Shown piece after piece: positions 1 to 7,758 of a DNA stretch of 51,632 nt (positions within the stretch are counted from its first letter, which is position 1; every line of letters starts with the position of its first letter). A program made the position numbers and the translations under genes. Where the stretch lies: the NCBI GenBank assembly GCA_964630925.1, contig CAZVZK010000072.1:1-51632 (forward strand), in the 5' to 3' direction. This DNA is from RGDT01 sp964630925 (GTDB lineage: Bacteria; Planctomycetota; Planctomycetia; Gemmatales; Gemmataceae). A model generated the notes under the pieces. The model saw only the letters and a program-made list of their open reading frames with translations. It did not search any database and was not told where the DNA came from.

Positions 1-332
1 ATTTTCATCATTCCGGGTGCCGCGCAGCGGCATGAGGGACTGAAATGCAAATTCACTGCGGAATTTGCATTTCATGGCGAGTGGTCAGGCCACCCACTCC
101 CGTGCCGTGGCCGCCCTCCACGTCTCATTTTGTCTAACCCCACAGGCCGGGTGAACGGCTACCTCGGAAGAACCGTTCAGCCTGGGGGTGGGTACGGATT
201 CGACGGAACTCCCCACCCTGCCCACTCCCGTGTCTCATTCCGTCCAGCTCCCACCCCCCGGCTGGACGGCCTTCCCGCGGGCACGCCGGGGCGTAACATA
301 GGAGGCGTCAACGCAGGACCGGGCCGTACCCC
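1..332. other. Intergenic region at the left edge
   Basis: I see no credible gene here; the open frames are GC-driven shadows. The region holds a perfect AT-rich inverted repeat (41-74) and two diverged copies of one motif: CCCACTCCCGTG at 93-104 and again at 221-232, each followed by a GTCTCATT stretch (17 nt further on in the first copy, directly overlapping in the second). It ends just upstream of the glycosyltransferase start at 333. Confidence 0.6.
41..74. repeat. Perfect 14-bp inverted repeat with 6-nt loop
   Basis: The arms are TGAAATGCAAATTC (41-54) and GAATTTGCATTTCA (61-74), exactly complementary, around the loop ACTGCG. The arms are about 30% GC inside very GC-rich DNA. No T-tract follows on either strand, so a classical intrinsic terminator is not clear. 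It could be the terminator of an off-window gene, a protein-binding palindrome, or a small repetitive element. Confidence 0.75.
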
Positions 333-1301
333 ATGCCGCCCACCATCCACCCCGCCGGCCGCTACGCGCCCGCACCCGATCTGTGGGTGGTGGCGGCGTA
401 CTTCAACCCGGCCGGCTTCCGGTCCAGGCGGCGCAACTACGACGTGTTCCGCGGGCGGATCGAGGCGGCCGGCATCCCCCTGGTCACCGTCGAGTGCGTC
501 TTCGGCGGGCGGGCGTTCGAGTTGCCGCCGGGGCCGGGTACTATCCAGATCCGCGGGCGGGACGTCATGTGGCAGAAGGAGCGGCTGCTCAACGTCGCGA
601 TCGCGGGGCTGCCCGACGACTGCCGCAAGGTCGCCTGGCTCGATGCGGACATCCTGTTCGAGAATCGGGACTGGGCGGCGGAGGCGTCGGCCCGTCTGGA
701 CGAATTCCCGGTGGTGCAGCCGTTCGGCCGGGCCGTGCGGCTGCCGCGCGGGGCGGAGGCCGACGACGGGACGGGGGAGAGTTACGCGGGGTTCGCGGCG
801 GTGTACGCGCGGCAGCCGCACCGGCTCCTGCGCGGGGACTTCGCGGCGCACGGGCACACGGGGTTCGCGTGGGCGGCCCGCCGTGAGGTGCTCGCCGGGC
901 AGGGGCTGTACGACGCCTGCATCGCCGGCAGCGGCGACCACATGATGGCACACGCCTTCTGCGGCGACTGGGCCTCCGCCTGCGTGGAACGGATCATCGG
1001 GTCGGCGAATGGGCACCGGCGGTCCTTCACCGAATGGTGCCGGGCCGTCTACCCGCGTGTGCGGGCGCGGGTGGGGCATGTGCCCGGCGCTGTGCTGCAC
1101 CTTTGGCATGGCGAGGTGGGCGACAGGCGGTATGTGGACCGCAACCGGGAGCTGGCGGCGTTCGCGTTCGATCCGGCGGCGGACGTCCGGGTGGGTGAGG
1201 GCGGCTGCTGGGAGTGGGCGAGCGGCAAGCCGGCCCTGCACCGCTGGGCGGCGGACTACTTCGGCAGGCGGCGCGAGGACGGGGGAGAGGCGGAGGGCTG
1301 A
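333..1301 (+). CDS. GT-A-like glycosyltransferase family protein
   Basis: This 322-aa protein has no signal peptide or membrane segment. The central stretch VAWLDADILFENRDW (about residues 104-118) looks like the DxD-type nucleotide-sugar and metal site of GT-A glycosyltransferases, and an early WVVAAYFNP strand fits the start of such a fold. The later HLWHGEVGDR is the kind of C-terminal His/Trp motif seen in related planctomycete proteins. It is the first of four closely packed plus-strand genes; the next starts 4 nt after its stop. Two clear family 2 glycosyltransferases lie further on (14.9-16.8 kb), but this one belongs to another family. Substrate unknown. The ATG at 333 is the first in-frame ATG that leaves the conserved N-terminal strand intact. 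Confidence 0.6.
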   Translation: MPPTIHPAGRYAPAPDLWVVAAYFNPAGFRSRRRNYDVFRGRIEAAGIPLVTVECVFGGRAFELPPGPGTIQIRGRDVMWQKERLLNVAIAGLPDDCRKVAWLDADILFENRDWAAEASARLDEFPVVQPFGRAVRLPRGAEADDGTGESYAGFAAVYARQPHRLLRGDFAAHGHTGFAWAARREVLAGQGLYDACIAGSGDHMMAHAFCGDWASACVERIIGSANGHRRSFTEWCRAVYPRVRARVGHVPGAVLHLWHGEVGDRRYVDRNRELAAFAFDPAADVRVGEGGCWEWASGKPALHRWAADYFGRRREDGGEAEG

Positions 1302-1305
1302 AGTC

Positions 1306-2094
1306 ATGGGCCTATTCGACTGGCTGGGCTGGCTGTTCGGCGGCGGCCCGGAAGAGACGGCGGAGGATGTCGCGGACAGGCTGGAGCGGTTCGCCGACCG
1401 GTTCCGCAACGCGGGCGACGACGAGGCGGCGTCTGCCGCCCGGGAGGCCGCCGACACGGCGAGGAAGATGCCGGACGCGGCGGCGGCCCGGCGCATCGAG
1501 GCGGATTTCCTGGCCTCGCGCGGGCTGCGCCCGGACGGGCGGCCGATCAAGCCGGCCCTCGGACGAGCACCCGACGGCAGTGACTATGTGCGGTACGGCG
1601 CCGGCCTGCGCGCGGGCGGGTCGAGGGCGTGGCGGTATCACAACCCGGGGTACGTGCGGTGCAATAGCCGGGCGGACTCTTACGGTGCCATCGGCTGCGA
1701 CGGCGAGCTCGCGATCTTCCCGGACGACGACACCGGCCTCGATGCGCTGTGGAATTGGCTCCGCGACGAGTACCCCGGCCAGACCGTCCGCGACGCGCTG
1801 CAACAACATCTCCCGCCCGAGGCCGGGGCCGACCCTGCGGCCATCTGTGCGAAGGCGGGATTGGATCCGGCTGCCAAGGTCGAGGATCTCACGGACGGGG
1901 ACTGTCATGCCATCGGATCGGCCCTGGAGGCCAGATCGGGCTGGGAGGAGGGGCGGGACTTCGGCCGCGGCGCGGAGGGCATCCCGGACTGGGTCGAGTC
2001 GGCCTGGGCAGGTGGCGACAGCGCGGAATCGGCCGGCGCGGGCGCCGAGGAAGCCGATGCACCGGGTGACGCCGGCCCGACGGACAACAGCTAG
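1306..2094 (+). CDS. WRNNNPGN-like domain protein
   Basis: The 262-aa protein starts at ATG 1306, 4 nt after the glycosyltransferase stop; the open frame extends further upstream but only as a shadow. Residues 1-13 are hydrophobic (MGLFDWLGWLFGG), 15-80 are a charged helical region, and about 100-220 match from memory a domain known from phage and secretion-associated proteins: SRAWRYHNPGYVR (cf. WRNNNPGNIRY), SYGAIGCDGELAIFPD (cf. GAIGxDGGFAIFPD), an LRDEYPGQTVRDAL repeat-like helix and AGLDPAAKVEDLTDGD (cf. TGLDPxTxLADLT). The C-terminal 40 residues are Ala/Gly/Asp-rich and probably disordered. Function unknown; the family is often linked to cell-wall or particle-associated proteins. I am confident of the resemblance, not of the role. 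Confidence 0.55.
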   Translation: MGLFDWLGWLFGGGPEETAEDVADRLERFADRFRNAGDDEAASAAREAADTARKMPDAAAARRIEADFLASRGLRPDGRPIKPALGRAPDGSDYVRYGAGLRAGGSRAWRYHNPGYVRCNSRADSYGAIGCDGELAIFPDDDTGLDALWNWLRDEYPGQTVRDALQQHLPPEAGADPAAICAKAGLDPAAKVEDLTDGDCHAIGSALEARSGWEEGRDFGRGAEGIPDWVESAWAGGDSAESAGAGAEEADAPGDAGPTDNS

Positions 2095-2154
2095 CCCGTT
2101 GCCTCCGGCCCGCCCTGGCGGGTATAGTAGGGGTGGCACCGTGGAGGGCGGCAC

Positions 2155-3888
2155 ATGGCGCGGAACGTCGAGCGGCAGGTGGATCGCGTGCGGCGGCGGC
2201 TGTTCCTCGGCTCGCTGCTCGCCCACCTCGCGTGGTGCTGGGCGGGGGCGCTGGGCCTGTCCGCCGCGTGGTTCGCCGGCGAGCGGCTCCTCCTCGCCGA
2301 TGCCCCCGACTGGCTGCGCTGGGCCGTCTTCGGCACGCTCATGGTCGTCGGAACCGTGTTGGCCGTCGTCCTCGCCGTGCGGCGCACGCCGGGGCGGGTG
2401 TCGGCGGCGCTGTCCCTGGATGCCGAGTTCGGACTGAAGGAGCGGGCCACCACCGCCCTCACTCTCGACGAGACATCCGCCGTGTCGCCCGCCGGGCAGG
2501 CGCTGCTGGCCGACGCCGAGAGCAGGGTGGCCGCGCTTCGTGTCGGCGACCGTTTCCCGTTACGCGTGCCGCGTCAGGCGGCCCTGCTCCCGGCGGCGGC
2601 GCTGCTGCTCCTCCTCGCGTTCCTGTTCCCGCTCAACTTCGGCGGCAAGGCGAACGCCGAGGACGACCTGCCGCCGGCGGACGCGAAGGCGGCGGTCGCC
2701 GACCAGATGAAGAAGCTGGCTGCCAAGCTGCCGCCCAAGGGCGACAAGGCGGAGGCGCCGAAGAAGGAAGACCTCGACAAGCTCGACGCGGAGCTGGAGA
2801 AGTTCTCGCGTCGGCCGACGGAGACGCGCGACCAGATCAAGGACCGCATCCGCGAGGCGCAGGCCATCGAGGAGGAGATCAAGAAGAAGCAGCAGGACGC
2901 CGCCGAGCGGCGCGAGGCGTTCCAGCGGCAGATGAAGCAGCTCGAGCGCCTGAAGGCGAAGGAACGCAAGGATCAGAAGGGGCCTGCGGACAAGCTCAAC
3001 GAGGCGGTTCGCCGCGGCGACATGGAGAAGGCCGCCGACGAGCTGGGCCGGCTGGGCAAGGAGATGGCCAGGAAGGAGGAGGAGAAGGAGCGCCTGCGCA
3101 AGAAGATCCGCGACCCGAAGACGGACGAGGAGGAGAAGAAGAAGGCGCAGGAGGAGCTGGACAAGTTGGAGAAGGAGGGCGGCCAGGACGCCAAGGACCG
3201 CGACGCGCTGGACAAGCAGCTCAAGGACCTGGAGGACCAGCTCAAGGAGCTGACGCGCAACAAGGAGGACCGGAAGAAGGACCTCGACGACAAGGCGGAG
3301 AAGGGCGAGATCGACAAGGACCAGCTCGACCGCGAAAAGAACGAAATCGACCAGGACGCGGAGAAGCTCACCGACGAGGAGAAGAAGGAGCTGGAGGAGC
3401 TGGCGAAGGAGCTGAAGGAGTGCCAGCAGTGCATGAAGGAGGGCAAGGACGGCGAGGCCGCCAAGAAGCTCGAAGCCGCCGCGAAGAAGGCCGGCAAGAT
3501 GTGTGACAAGGACGGCGACGGCCAGAAGATGGCCCAGAAGCTGGCGATGATCCAGAAGGTGAAGAAGGCGTTGTGCCGGGCGGCGGGCGGCGCGGGGATC
3601 GGCGCGGGCCGGCGGCCCGAGGCGAAGGACGGCGACTTCGACAAGGAAGAGAAGTTCAGCCCCGCCGAGACGGGCAAGGGCCGCATCGAGGTGGTGGGCG
3701 ACGGGCCGAAGGGCGGGTTCAAGGGCGCGCGCAAGCCGGAGGAGCTGGCCGAGGAGATCCGCGCGGCGGCCCAGGACGCCCCGGCGGCCATCGACCGCCA
3801 GCGTCTGCCGCCGGCGGCGCGGAAGATGACACGCGGGTACTTCGAGAAGCTGCGCGAACAGGACGGGAAGAAGCCGGAAGGGAAGTGA
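2155..3888 (+). CDS. Membrane-anchored, highly charged coiled-coil protein
   Basis: The 577-aa protein has three hydrophobic segments (about residues 17-41, 54-75 and 142-160) followed by some 300 residues dominated by Lys, Glu, Asp and Gln in heptad-like patterns (about 170-480), a clear coiled coil. The last 100 residues are more globular (GRIEVVGDGPKGG, LAEEIRAAAQDAP). The N-terminal layout recalls DUF4175-type planctomycete membrane proteins, but I cannot name a function. GGAGG precedes the ATG at 2155. The stop is 2 nt before the ATG of the membrane-peroxiredoxin gene, so the two are probably cotranscribed. The charged repeat creates very long Leu-rich open frames on the opposite strand (2560-4284, 2973-4124), which are artefacts. 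Confidence 0.75.
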   Translation: MARNVERQVDRVRRRLFLGSLLAHLAWCWAGALGLSAAWFAGERLLLADAPDWLRWAVFGTLMVVGTVLAVVLAVRRTPGRVSAALSLDAEFGLKERATTALTLDETSAVSPAGQALLADAESRVAALRVGDRFPLRVPRQAALLPAAALLLLLAFLFPLNFGGKANAEDDLPPADAKAAVADQMKKLAAKLPPKGDKAEAPKKEDLDKLDAELEKFSRRPTETRDQIKDRIREAQAIEEEIKKKQQDAAERREAFQRQMKQLERLKAKERKDQKGPADKLNEAVRRGDMEKAADELGRLGKEMARKEEEKERLRKKIRDPKTDEEEKKKAQEELDKLEKEGGQDAKDRDALDKQLKDLEDQLKELTRNKEDRKKDLDDKAEKGEIDKDQLDREKNEIDQDAEKLTDEEKKELEELAKELKECQQCMKEGKDGEAAKKLEAAAKKAGKMCDKDGDGQKMAQKLAMIQKVKKALCRAAGGAGIGAGRRPEAKDGDFDKEEKFSPAETGKGRIEVVGDGPKGGFKGARKPEELAEEIRAAAQDAPAAIDRQRLPPAARKMTRGYFEKLREQDGKKPEGK

Positions 3889-3890
3889 CG

Positions 3891-4829
3891 ATGGCGCCCG
3901 CCTGGATGCGCTGGGTGCTGTACCTCGCCGGCGCGTACAACCTGCTGTGGGGGGCGTTCGCGGTCCTGATGCCGGAGGTGTCGTTCCGCTGGGGCGGGCT
4001 GCACACGCCGGGGCACGCCGGGCTGGCGCCGGAGCTGTACCTGCCGCTGTGGCAGTGCATCGGCATGGTGGTCGGGGTGTACGGCATCGGCTACATGATC
4101 GCCGGCACCGACCCGTATCGGCACTGGCCGGTGATCCTCGTCGGCTTCCTGGGCAAGTTCTTCGGCCCCATCGGCGCCCTGGCCGGGGCGATCCAGGGCA
4201 AGCTGCCGTGGTCAATCGTGTGGACCAACATCCCGAATGACTACGTCTGGCTGCCGTTCTTCGCGGTGATCCTGTATCAGGCACGGCTGAACATCCTGCG
4301 GGAGGGGCCGGCCCCCGGCCTCCAGGCGGCGATGGCGGACGCGAGGTCGAGCAAGGGCGCGACCCTCGCGGCGCTGGCCATCACCGCGCCGACGTTGGTG
4401 GTCTTCCTGCGTCATTTCGGATGAACATTCTGCCGCGAGGCGCTGGCCGACCTGGCGAAGGTCCGGGGCGAGCTGGAGGCGCAGGGGACGCAGTTGGCGT
4501 TCGTCCACATGGGGACCTGCGAGGATGGCGAGTCGATGCTGGCCCGGCACGGCTTGGTGGACGCCCACCATTTCAGCGACCCGGAAGGGCGGTTGTACCG
4601 GGCGTTCGGCATAGGGCACGCGGGCCCGGGCTTCCTGCTCGACCCGCGTCTGTGGGCGCGCGGCCTCGCGGCGCTGGTCTCGGGCCACGGCCTGGGCGTG
4701 CCGCGGGGCGACGTGCATCGGCTGGCCGGCGTGTTCCTGCTGCACAAGGGCCAGGTGGTGCGGGGCCGGCCGCTCGCCACGGTGTACGAGCGGCCCGACT
4801 ACCTGACGCTGGCGGAGAAGCCCGGGTGA
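3891..4829 (+). CDS. Probable selenoprotein: DoxX-like membrane domain fused to SelL-like peroxiredoxin (AhpC-TSA_2)
   Basis: Residues 1-177 form a four-helix membrane domain (about 8-27, 54-72, 79-101, 118-133) like planctomycete proteins named alkyl hydroperoxide reductase. The frame reaches TGA at 4422-4424 and continues unbroken to 4829. Across the TGA the protein reads LVVFLRHFG-U-TFCREALADL, matching the AhpC-TSA_2 consensus RHFGCxFCRE, so the TGA replaces the first redox Cys (U178, resolving C181; a UxxC motif). Downstream residues continue the family: FVHMG, YRAFGIG, LAGVFLLHKGQVVR, RPDYL. Full length 312 aa. A hairpin fitting the bacterial SECIS rule lies 29 nt past the TGA (4447-4466). 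Expected role: selenium-dependent thiol peroxidase or disulfide reductase at the membrane. Alternatives are a nonsense mutation, a sequencing error, or two genes, but no start codon gives the second half its TFCRE motif. No sel genes are in the window. Confidence 0.85.
4447..4466 (+). promoter_or_regulatory. Candidate bacterial SECIS hairpin
   Basis: GACCT (4449-4453) pairs with AGGTC (4459-4463), closing the 5-nt loop GGCGA. After a single bulged C at 4464 the stem continues with CC (4447-4448) against GG (4465-4466). The loop opens with two Gs and starts 29 nt after the TGA at 4422-4424. This fits the known bSECIS pattern: an apical loop with G among its first two bases, 16-37 nt from UGA. 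The element lies inside the coding sequence, as expected in bacteria, and would recruit SelB. Confidence 0.7.
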
Positions 4830-4830
4830 A

Positions 4831-5694
4831 TCAGGGCTTGGGCTCGTTGGCGGCCTGCTGCGCCTGCAACAGTCGGAGGAGCACGTTTCGCTGTTCGGGA
4901 GAGAGGCCCATGAGGCGGTCCTCGACCGACACGCCCTCCAGACGCTTCTCCGTCGGGATGCCCTCCAGACGCCGCTCGACGGGGACGCTCTCGAGTAATT
5001 GCTCGACGGGTAGGTCCTTGAGCGCCCCGCCCTCGATGAGGAGGCGGAATGCGTCCCTCTTGCAGTCTTCCACGGTGTATGGCATGTTCAACCCCTCTTT
5101 CCTATAGCCCTCGAACAGTTGGAGAAGGAAGGTGCTGCCTTCCCGCGAGCGAGGGTTGTAGGTTTGCGCGGCGAATTGCTTCTGCTCGTCCTTGGCGCTG
5201 AAGAGATACAGCAGGGCGTTGCGGGCGGCCTCGGGCAGTTGATTCACGACGATCAACCGAATCACGCGGCCGAGATACGGCACGTCGTACACGCCCGCGC
5301 TGATCGGGACGAGCGTCGTCTCGCCGGCCAACAGGGAAGGGAAGCGTGCGGCCACGGCGAAGAGGCGGAGCCCGGCCTCGGGGATCAGGTCGTCGAGGTC
5401 GGGGCTTGTCTGCTTGCGGTAGTTGACGTAGTGGCCGATCAGCTCCTGGAGAGACCAGGCCGACATGGCCTCGTGTTCCGACTTGAAGGTGATCAGGTTG
5501 TGCGCCGCCATCCCGTCGAAGCCGTCGGGCAGCAAGAACCCGTCCGGGAGGTCACCGAGGCGGATCACGACCACATCGAGGAATTGCTGTTTGTAGGACA
5601 GGTCCTTCTCGACCTCCACCGTGACCGGCTGGCCGTGGAAGAAGTCCTTCCACGCCATCCCGAAGAGCCTGTGCAGGTGGCGCTGGTCGCTCAT
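4831..5694 (-). CDS. PD-(D/E)XK-like (Rpn/transposase-associated) protein with C-terminal nonapeptide repeats
   Basis: This 287-aa protein converges on the selenoprotein gene (1 nt between stops). QFLDVVVIRL (37-46) and HNLITFKSEHEA (65-76), followed by SLQELIGHYVNYRK (81-94), recall the PD-(D/E)XK-like proteins common in planctomycetes, cyanobacteria and clostridia. Thr stands where a canonical ExK would have Glu, so nuclease activity is doubtful. Residues 228-272 are five 9-residue repeats of the form xPVExRLEG (VPVERRLEG, IPTEKRLEG, VSVEDRLMG, LSPEQRNVL), like the LSPEERLAG repeats that end many Rpn-family proteins. A distantly similar protein is encoded at 27740-28579. Function unknown. 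Confidence 0.6.
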   Translation of the reverse strand: MSDQRHLHRLFGMAWKDFFHGQPVTVEVEKDLSYKQQFLDVVVIRLGDLPDGFLLPDGFDGMAAHNLITFKSEHEAMSAWSLQELIGHYVNYRKQTSPDLDDLIPEAGLRLFAVAARFPSLLAGETTLVPISAGVYDVPYLGRVIRLIVVNQLPEAARNALLYLFSAKDEQKQFAAQTYNPRSREGSTFLLQLFEGYRKEGLNMPYTVEDCKRDAFRLLIEGGALKDLPVEQLLESVPVERRLEGIPTEKRLEGVSVEDRLMGLSPEQRNVLLRLLQAQQAANEPKP

Positions 5695-5714
5695 GGATTC
5701 ATTCTACCAGCCCG

Positions 5715-7616
5715 TTACCGACGGTCCCATGTGATCAGGATGCGCCCGGCGGGCTCCTTGAGCCGCAGCCGGATGAAACGCACCTTGTCGAGAGAGTATT
5801 CGGCCGGCCTCTCCAGCTCGACACGTGCCGGACTGACCTTCATCCCCTCCATGTGATGCATGCTCAGCTCGATGGTGCCGTTCGGCCCTGGGCGGGCGCC
5901 CGCCAGCAGGATGCCGTTCGGCCCGGCGTGGACGCAGACGGCCTCGCCGACGCGGGCGAACCGTGGCTTCCGCTTCAGACGCCACAGGGTCAGCCCCTCG
6001 GCCGGCATCGGCGTGGCCTCGGCCACGCCCTTCGTCCACCGCGAGAGCCGCCGGGCGGACTCGTCGGACCACGTCACCACCCAGCCGATGTTGTACCAGT
6101 CGCAGTAGGTGGCCAGGTCCTCGTCGCCCTTCTCTTCCAGGGGCAGCCCCGCCAGGCGGCCGGCGACGAGGCCGGTCGCGGTGTGGTCGATGCTCGCGCC
6201 GGCGTCGAGGCCGCCCACGAAGGAGCGGCCCGTCAACACGGGGAGGAGGGCGGTCCAGCGCGACTCGCCGCGGGCCGGCGGGCGGTCCTCCCACAGAATC
6301 CGGGCGTCCGGGGTCGTCTGTTCCTTGAGCGCATCGACCACCGCCGTCCGGCCCTCGCCGAGGCCGATCTGCCACGGGACCGGGCGGATGAGGCGGCACG
6401 CGCGATCACGCAGGGCCTGGGGGGCGAAGAGCCAGGCCGCAAGCGCCACGACGGCGATCAGGGCGACGGGGGCGGCGACGGAGCGGCAGGAGGCTCGCAC
6501 GCGCTGCAGCATCCAGGCGAGGGCGCAGGCGGACGGGACGCAGGCGAAGAGGAGGGCCGGGACGATGAGCTGCGACGCCCCGAGCCGGCCCATCACGTCG
6601 GACATGAGGCCGGCGAGGGAGAGGGCGAACGCGCCGACGCCGGCGGCGAAGAAGAGGTAGGCGGCGGGGCGTTCGCCGGTCTTGTACAGGCGGGCCAGGC
6701 CTACGAGGGAGACAGCGAGGATGGCGACGCCGACGGCGCGGTCGAAGGCGTCGCCCCACAGGGCGGAGCGCCACAGGCCGGCGAAGGTCTTGCTGGCGAG
6801 GGGCGTGTCCAGATCGGGCGGGACGCGCACCCACCAGAAGGAGACGAGGTCGCGCAGCCAGAAAGAGTTGGCGGCGACGGCGAGGAAGAGGCCGGCGAAC
6901 AGGGGGATGTGCCAGCCGACCGAGTGGCGCTGCCCGGCGGCGAGGTAGTACAGGAGGAAGGACGGCAGGAGGAGGATCATCAGGAGGGGGTGGGCGAACC
7001 ACCCGGCGAGGCCGGCGAAAACGGCGCCGAGGAGCGATAGTGTGCCGGGCCTGTCGTGGTAGCGCACGAGGAGGCCGGCCTGACAGACGGCCGTCAGTGA
7101 GGCGAAGAGGAGATCACTGTCGCCGGCCTCCAGTGACTCGCGGCCGGGTCGGCCCCACCAGACGCATTGGGCCAGCAGGACCGCGAGGACGCCGGTCCCG
7201 CGGGACAGGCCGACGCCGCGGGCGGCGGTGTAGACCGCCAGGGGGACGAAGAGGCACAAAACAACCTGGAGGATCTTGTAGGCGGCGGGGGAGAAGTGGC
7301 CGCCGGCGAGGGCGAGGGCCAGCTCGGCAGGCCGGCTGCCGCTGTCGAAGACGGGGGTCTTGGGGTAGCCGGCGTGGAAGGAGGGGTCGAAGACGCACAG
7401 GCTGCCGCGCTCCAGGAGGGAGCGTGCCCCGAGGTGGCCGTGGTACAGGTGCAGGGGGTGGCGGCCGGCGAGGAGGGGCTGATCGTTGGTGAGGGCGTGC
7501 CAGGGGTCGGGGCCGAACAGGGCCAGCGCCATCCACGCCTGCCAGGCGGCGAGGGCGAGGAGGGCGAGGAGCCAGAGGGGGTGATGGCCGTGCCGTGCGG
7601 CGGGCTTGTCGCTCAT
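5715..7616 (-). CDS. Polytopic membrane protein, glycosyltransferase/YfhO-like architecture
   Basis: The 633-aa protein has about ten membrane segments in residues 1-400, starting with WLLALLALAAWQAWMALALF, and a soluble C-terminal region of about 230 residues with beta-rich stretches (TALLPVLTGRSFVGGLDAG, DLATYCDWYNIGWVVTWSD). A large luminal loop after the first helix followed by many helices and an extracytoplasmic tail is typical of GT-C or YfhO-like proteins, but I see no diagnostic catalytic motif. It is transcribed divergently from the TIGR02996/bL12-like gene at 7759 and lies 20 nt upstream of the PD-(D/E)XK-like gene on the same strand. Envelope glycan or lipid modification is a guess from the fold. 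Confidence 0.6.
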   Translation of the reverse strand: MSDKPAARHGHHPLWLLALLALAAWQAWMALALFGPDPWHALTNDQPLLAGRHPLHLYHGHLGARSLLERGSLCVFDPSFHAGYPKTPVFDSGSRPAELALALAGGHFSPAAYKILQVVLCLFVPLAVYTAARGVGLSRGTGVLAVLLAQCVWWGRPGRESLEAGDSDLLFASLTAVCQAGLLVRYHDRPGTLSLLGAVFAGLAGWFAHPLLMILLLPSFLLYYLAAGQRHSVGWHIPLFAGLFLAVAANSFWLRDLVSFWWVRVPPDLDTPLASKTFAGLWRSALWGDAFDRAVGVAILAVSLVGLARLYKTGERPAAYLFFAAGVGAFALSLAGLMSDVMGRLGASQLIVPALLFACVPSACALAWMLQRVRASCRSVAAPVALIAVVALAAWLFAPQALRDRACRLIRPVPWQIGLGEGRTAVVDALKEQTTPDARILWEDRPPARGESRWTALLPVLTGRSFVGGLDAGASIDHTATGLVAGRLAGLPLEEKGDEDLATYCDWYNIGWVVTWSDESARRLSRWTKGVAEATPMPAEGLTLWRLKRKPRFARVGEAVCVHAGPNGILLAGARPGPNGTIELSMHHMEGMKVSPARVELERPAEYSLDKVRFIRLRLKEPAGRILITWDRR

Positions 7617-7758
7617 GGCGCCGATGGTAGCCGGGATGGGGGATCGGGGGCAAGACGAGCCCGGCGATATCGACGTGTGTCAGAGAGGCGGGCCGTCCGG
7701 CGCCGTCGGTGGCGGGCCGGCCCCGCATGCAGCCACCGACCCCGTCGAGGTACTGCCG

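Noticed and set aside
2560..4284. 574-aa minus-strand open frame (and 2973-4124)
   Set aside because: It is the Leu-rich reverse of the Lys/Glu-rich coiled-coil gene; such shadows are expected in GC-rich DNA.
4494..4829. Independent 111-aa peroxiredoxin gene starting at ATG 4494
   Set aside because: That start is inside the fold and would drop the TFCRE motif and first helix. The same-frame continuation from 4425 restores them.
4421..5107. Separate 228-aa open frame starting at ATG 4421
   Set aside because: It is in another frame, gives a Gly/Arg-rich composition without motifs, and crosses the stop of the real frame and a convergent gene. The frame that carries TFCRE and FVHMG is the one interrupted by TGA.
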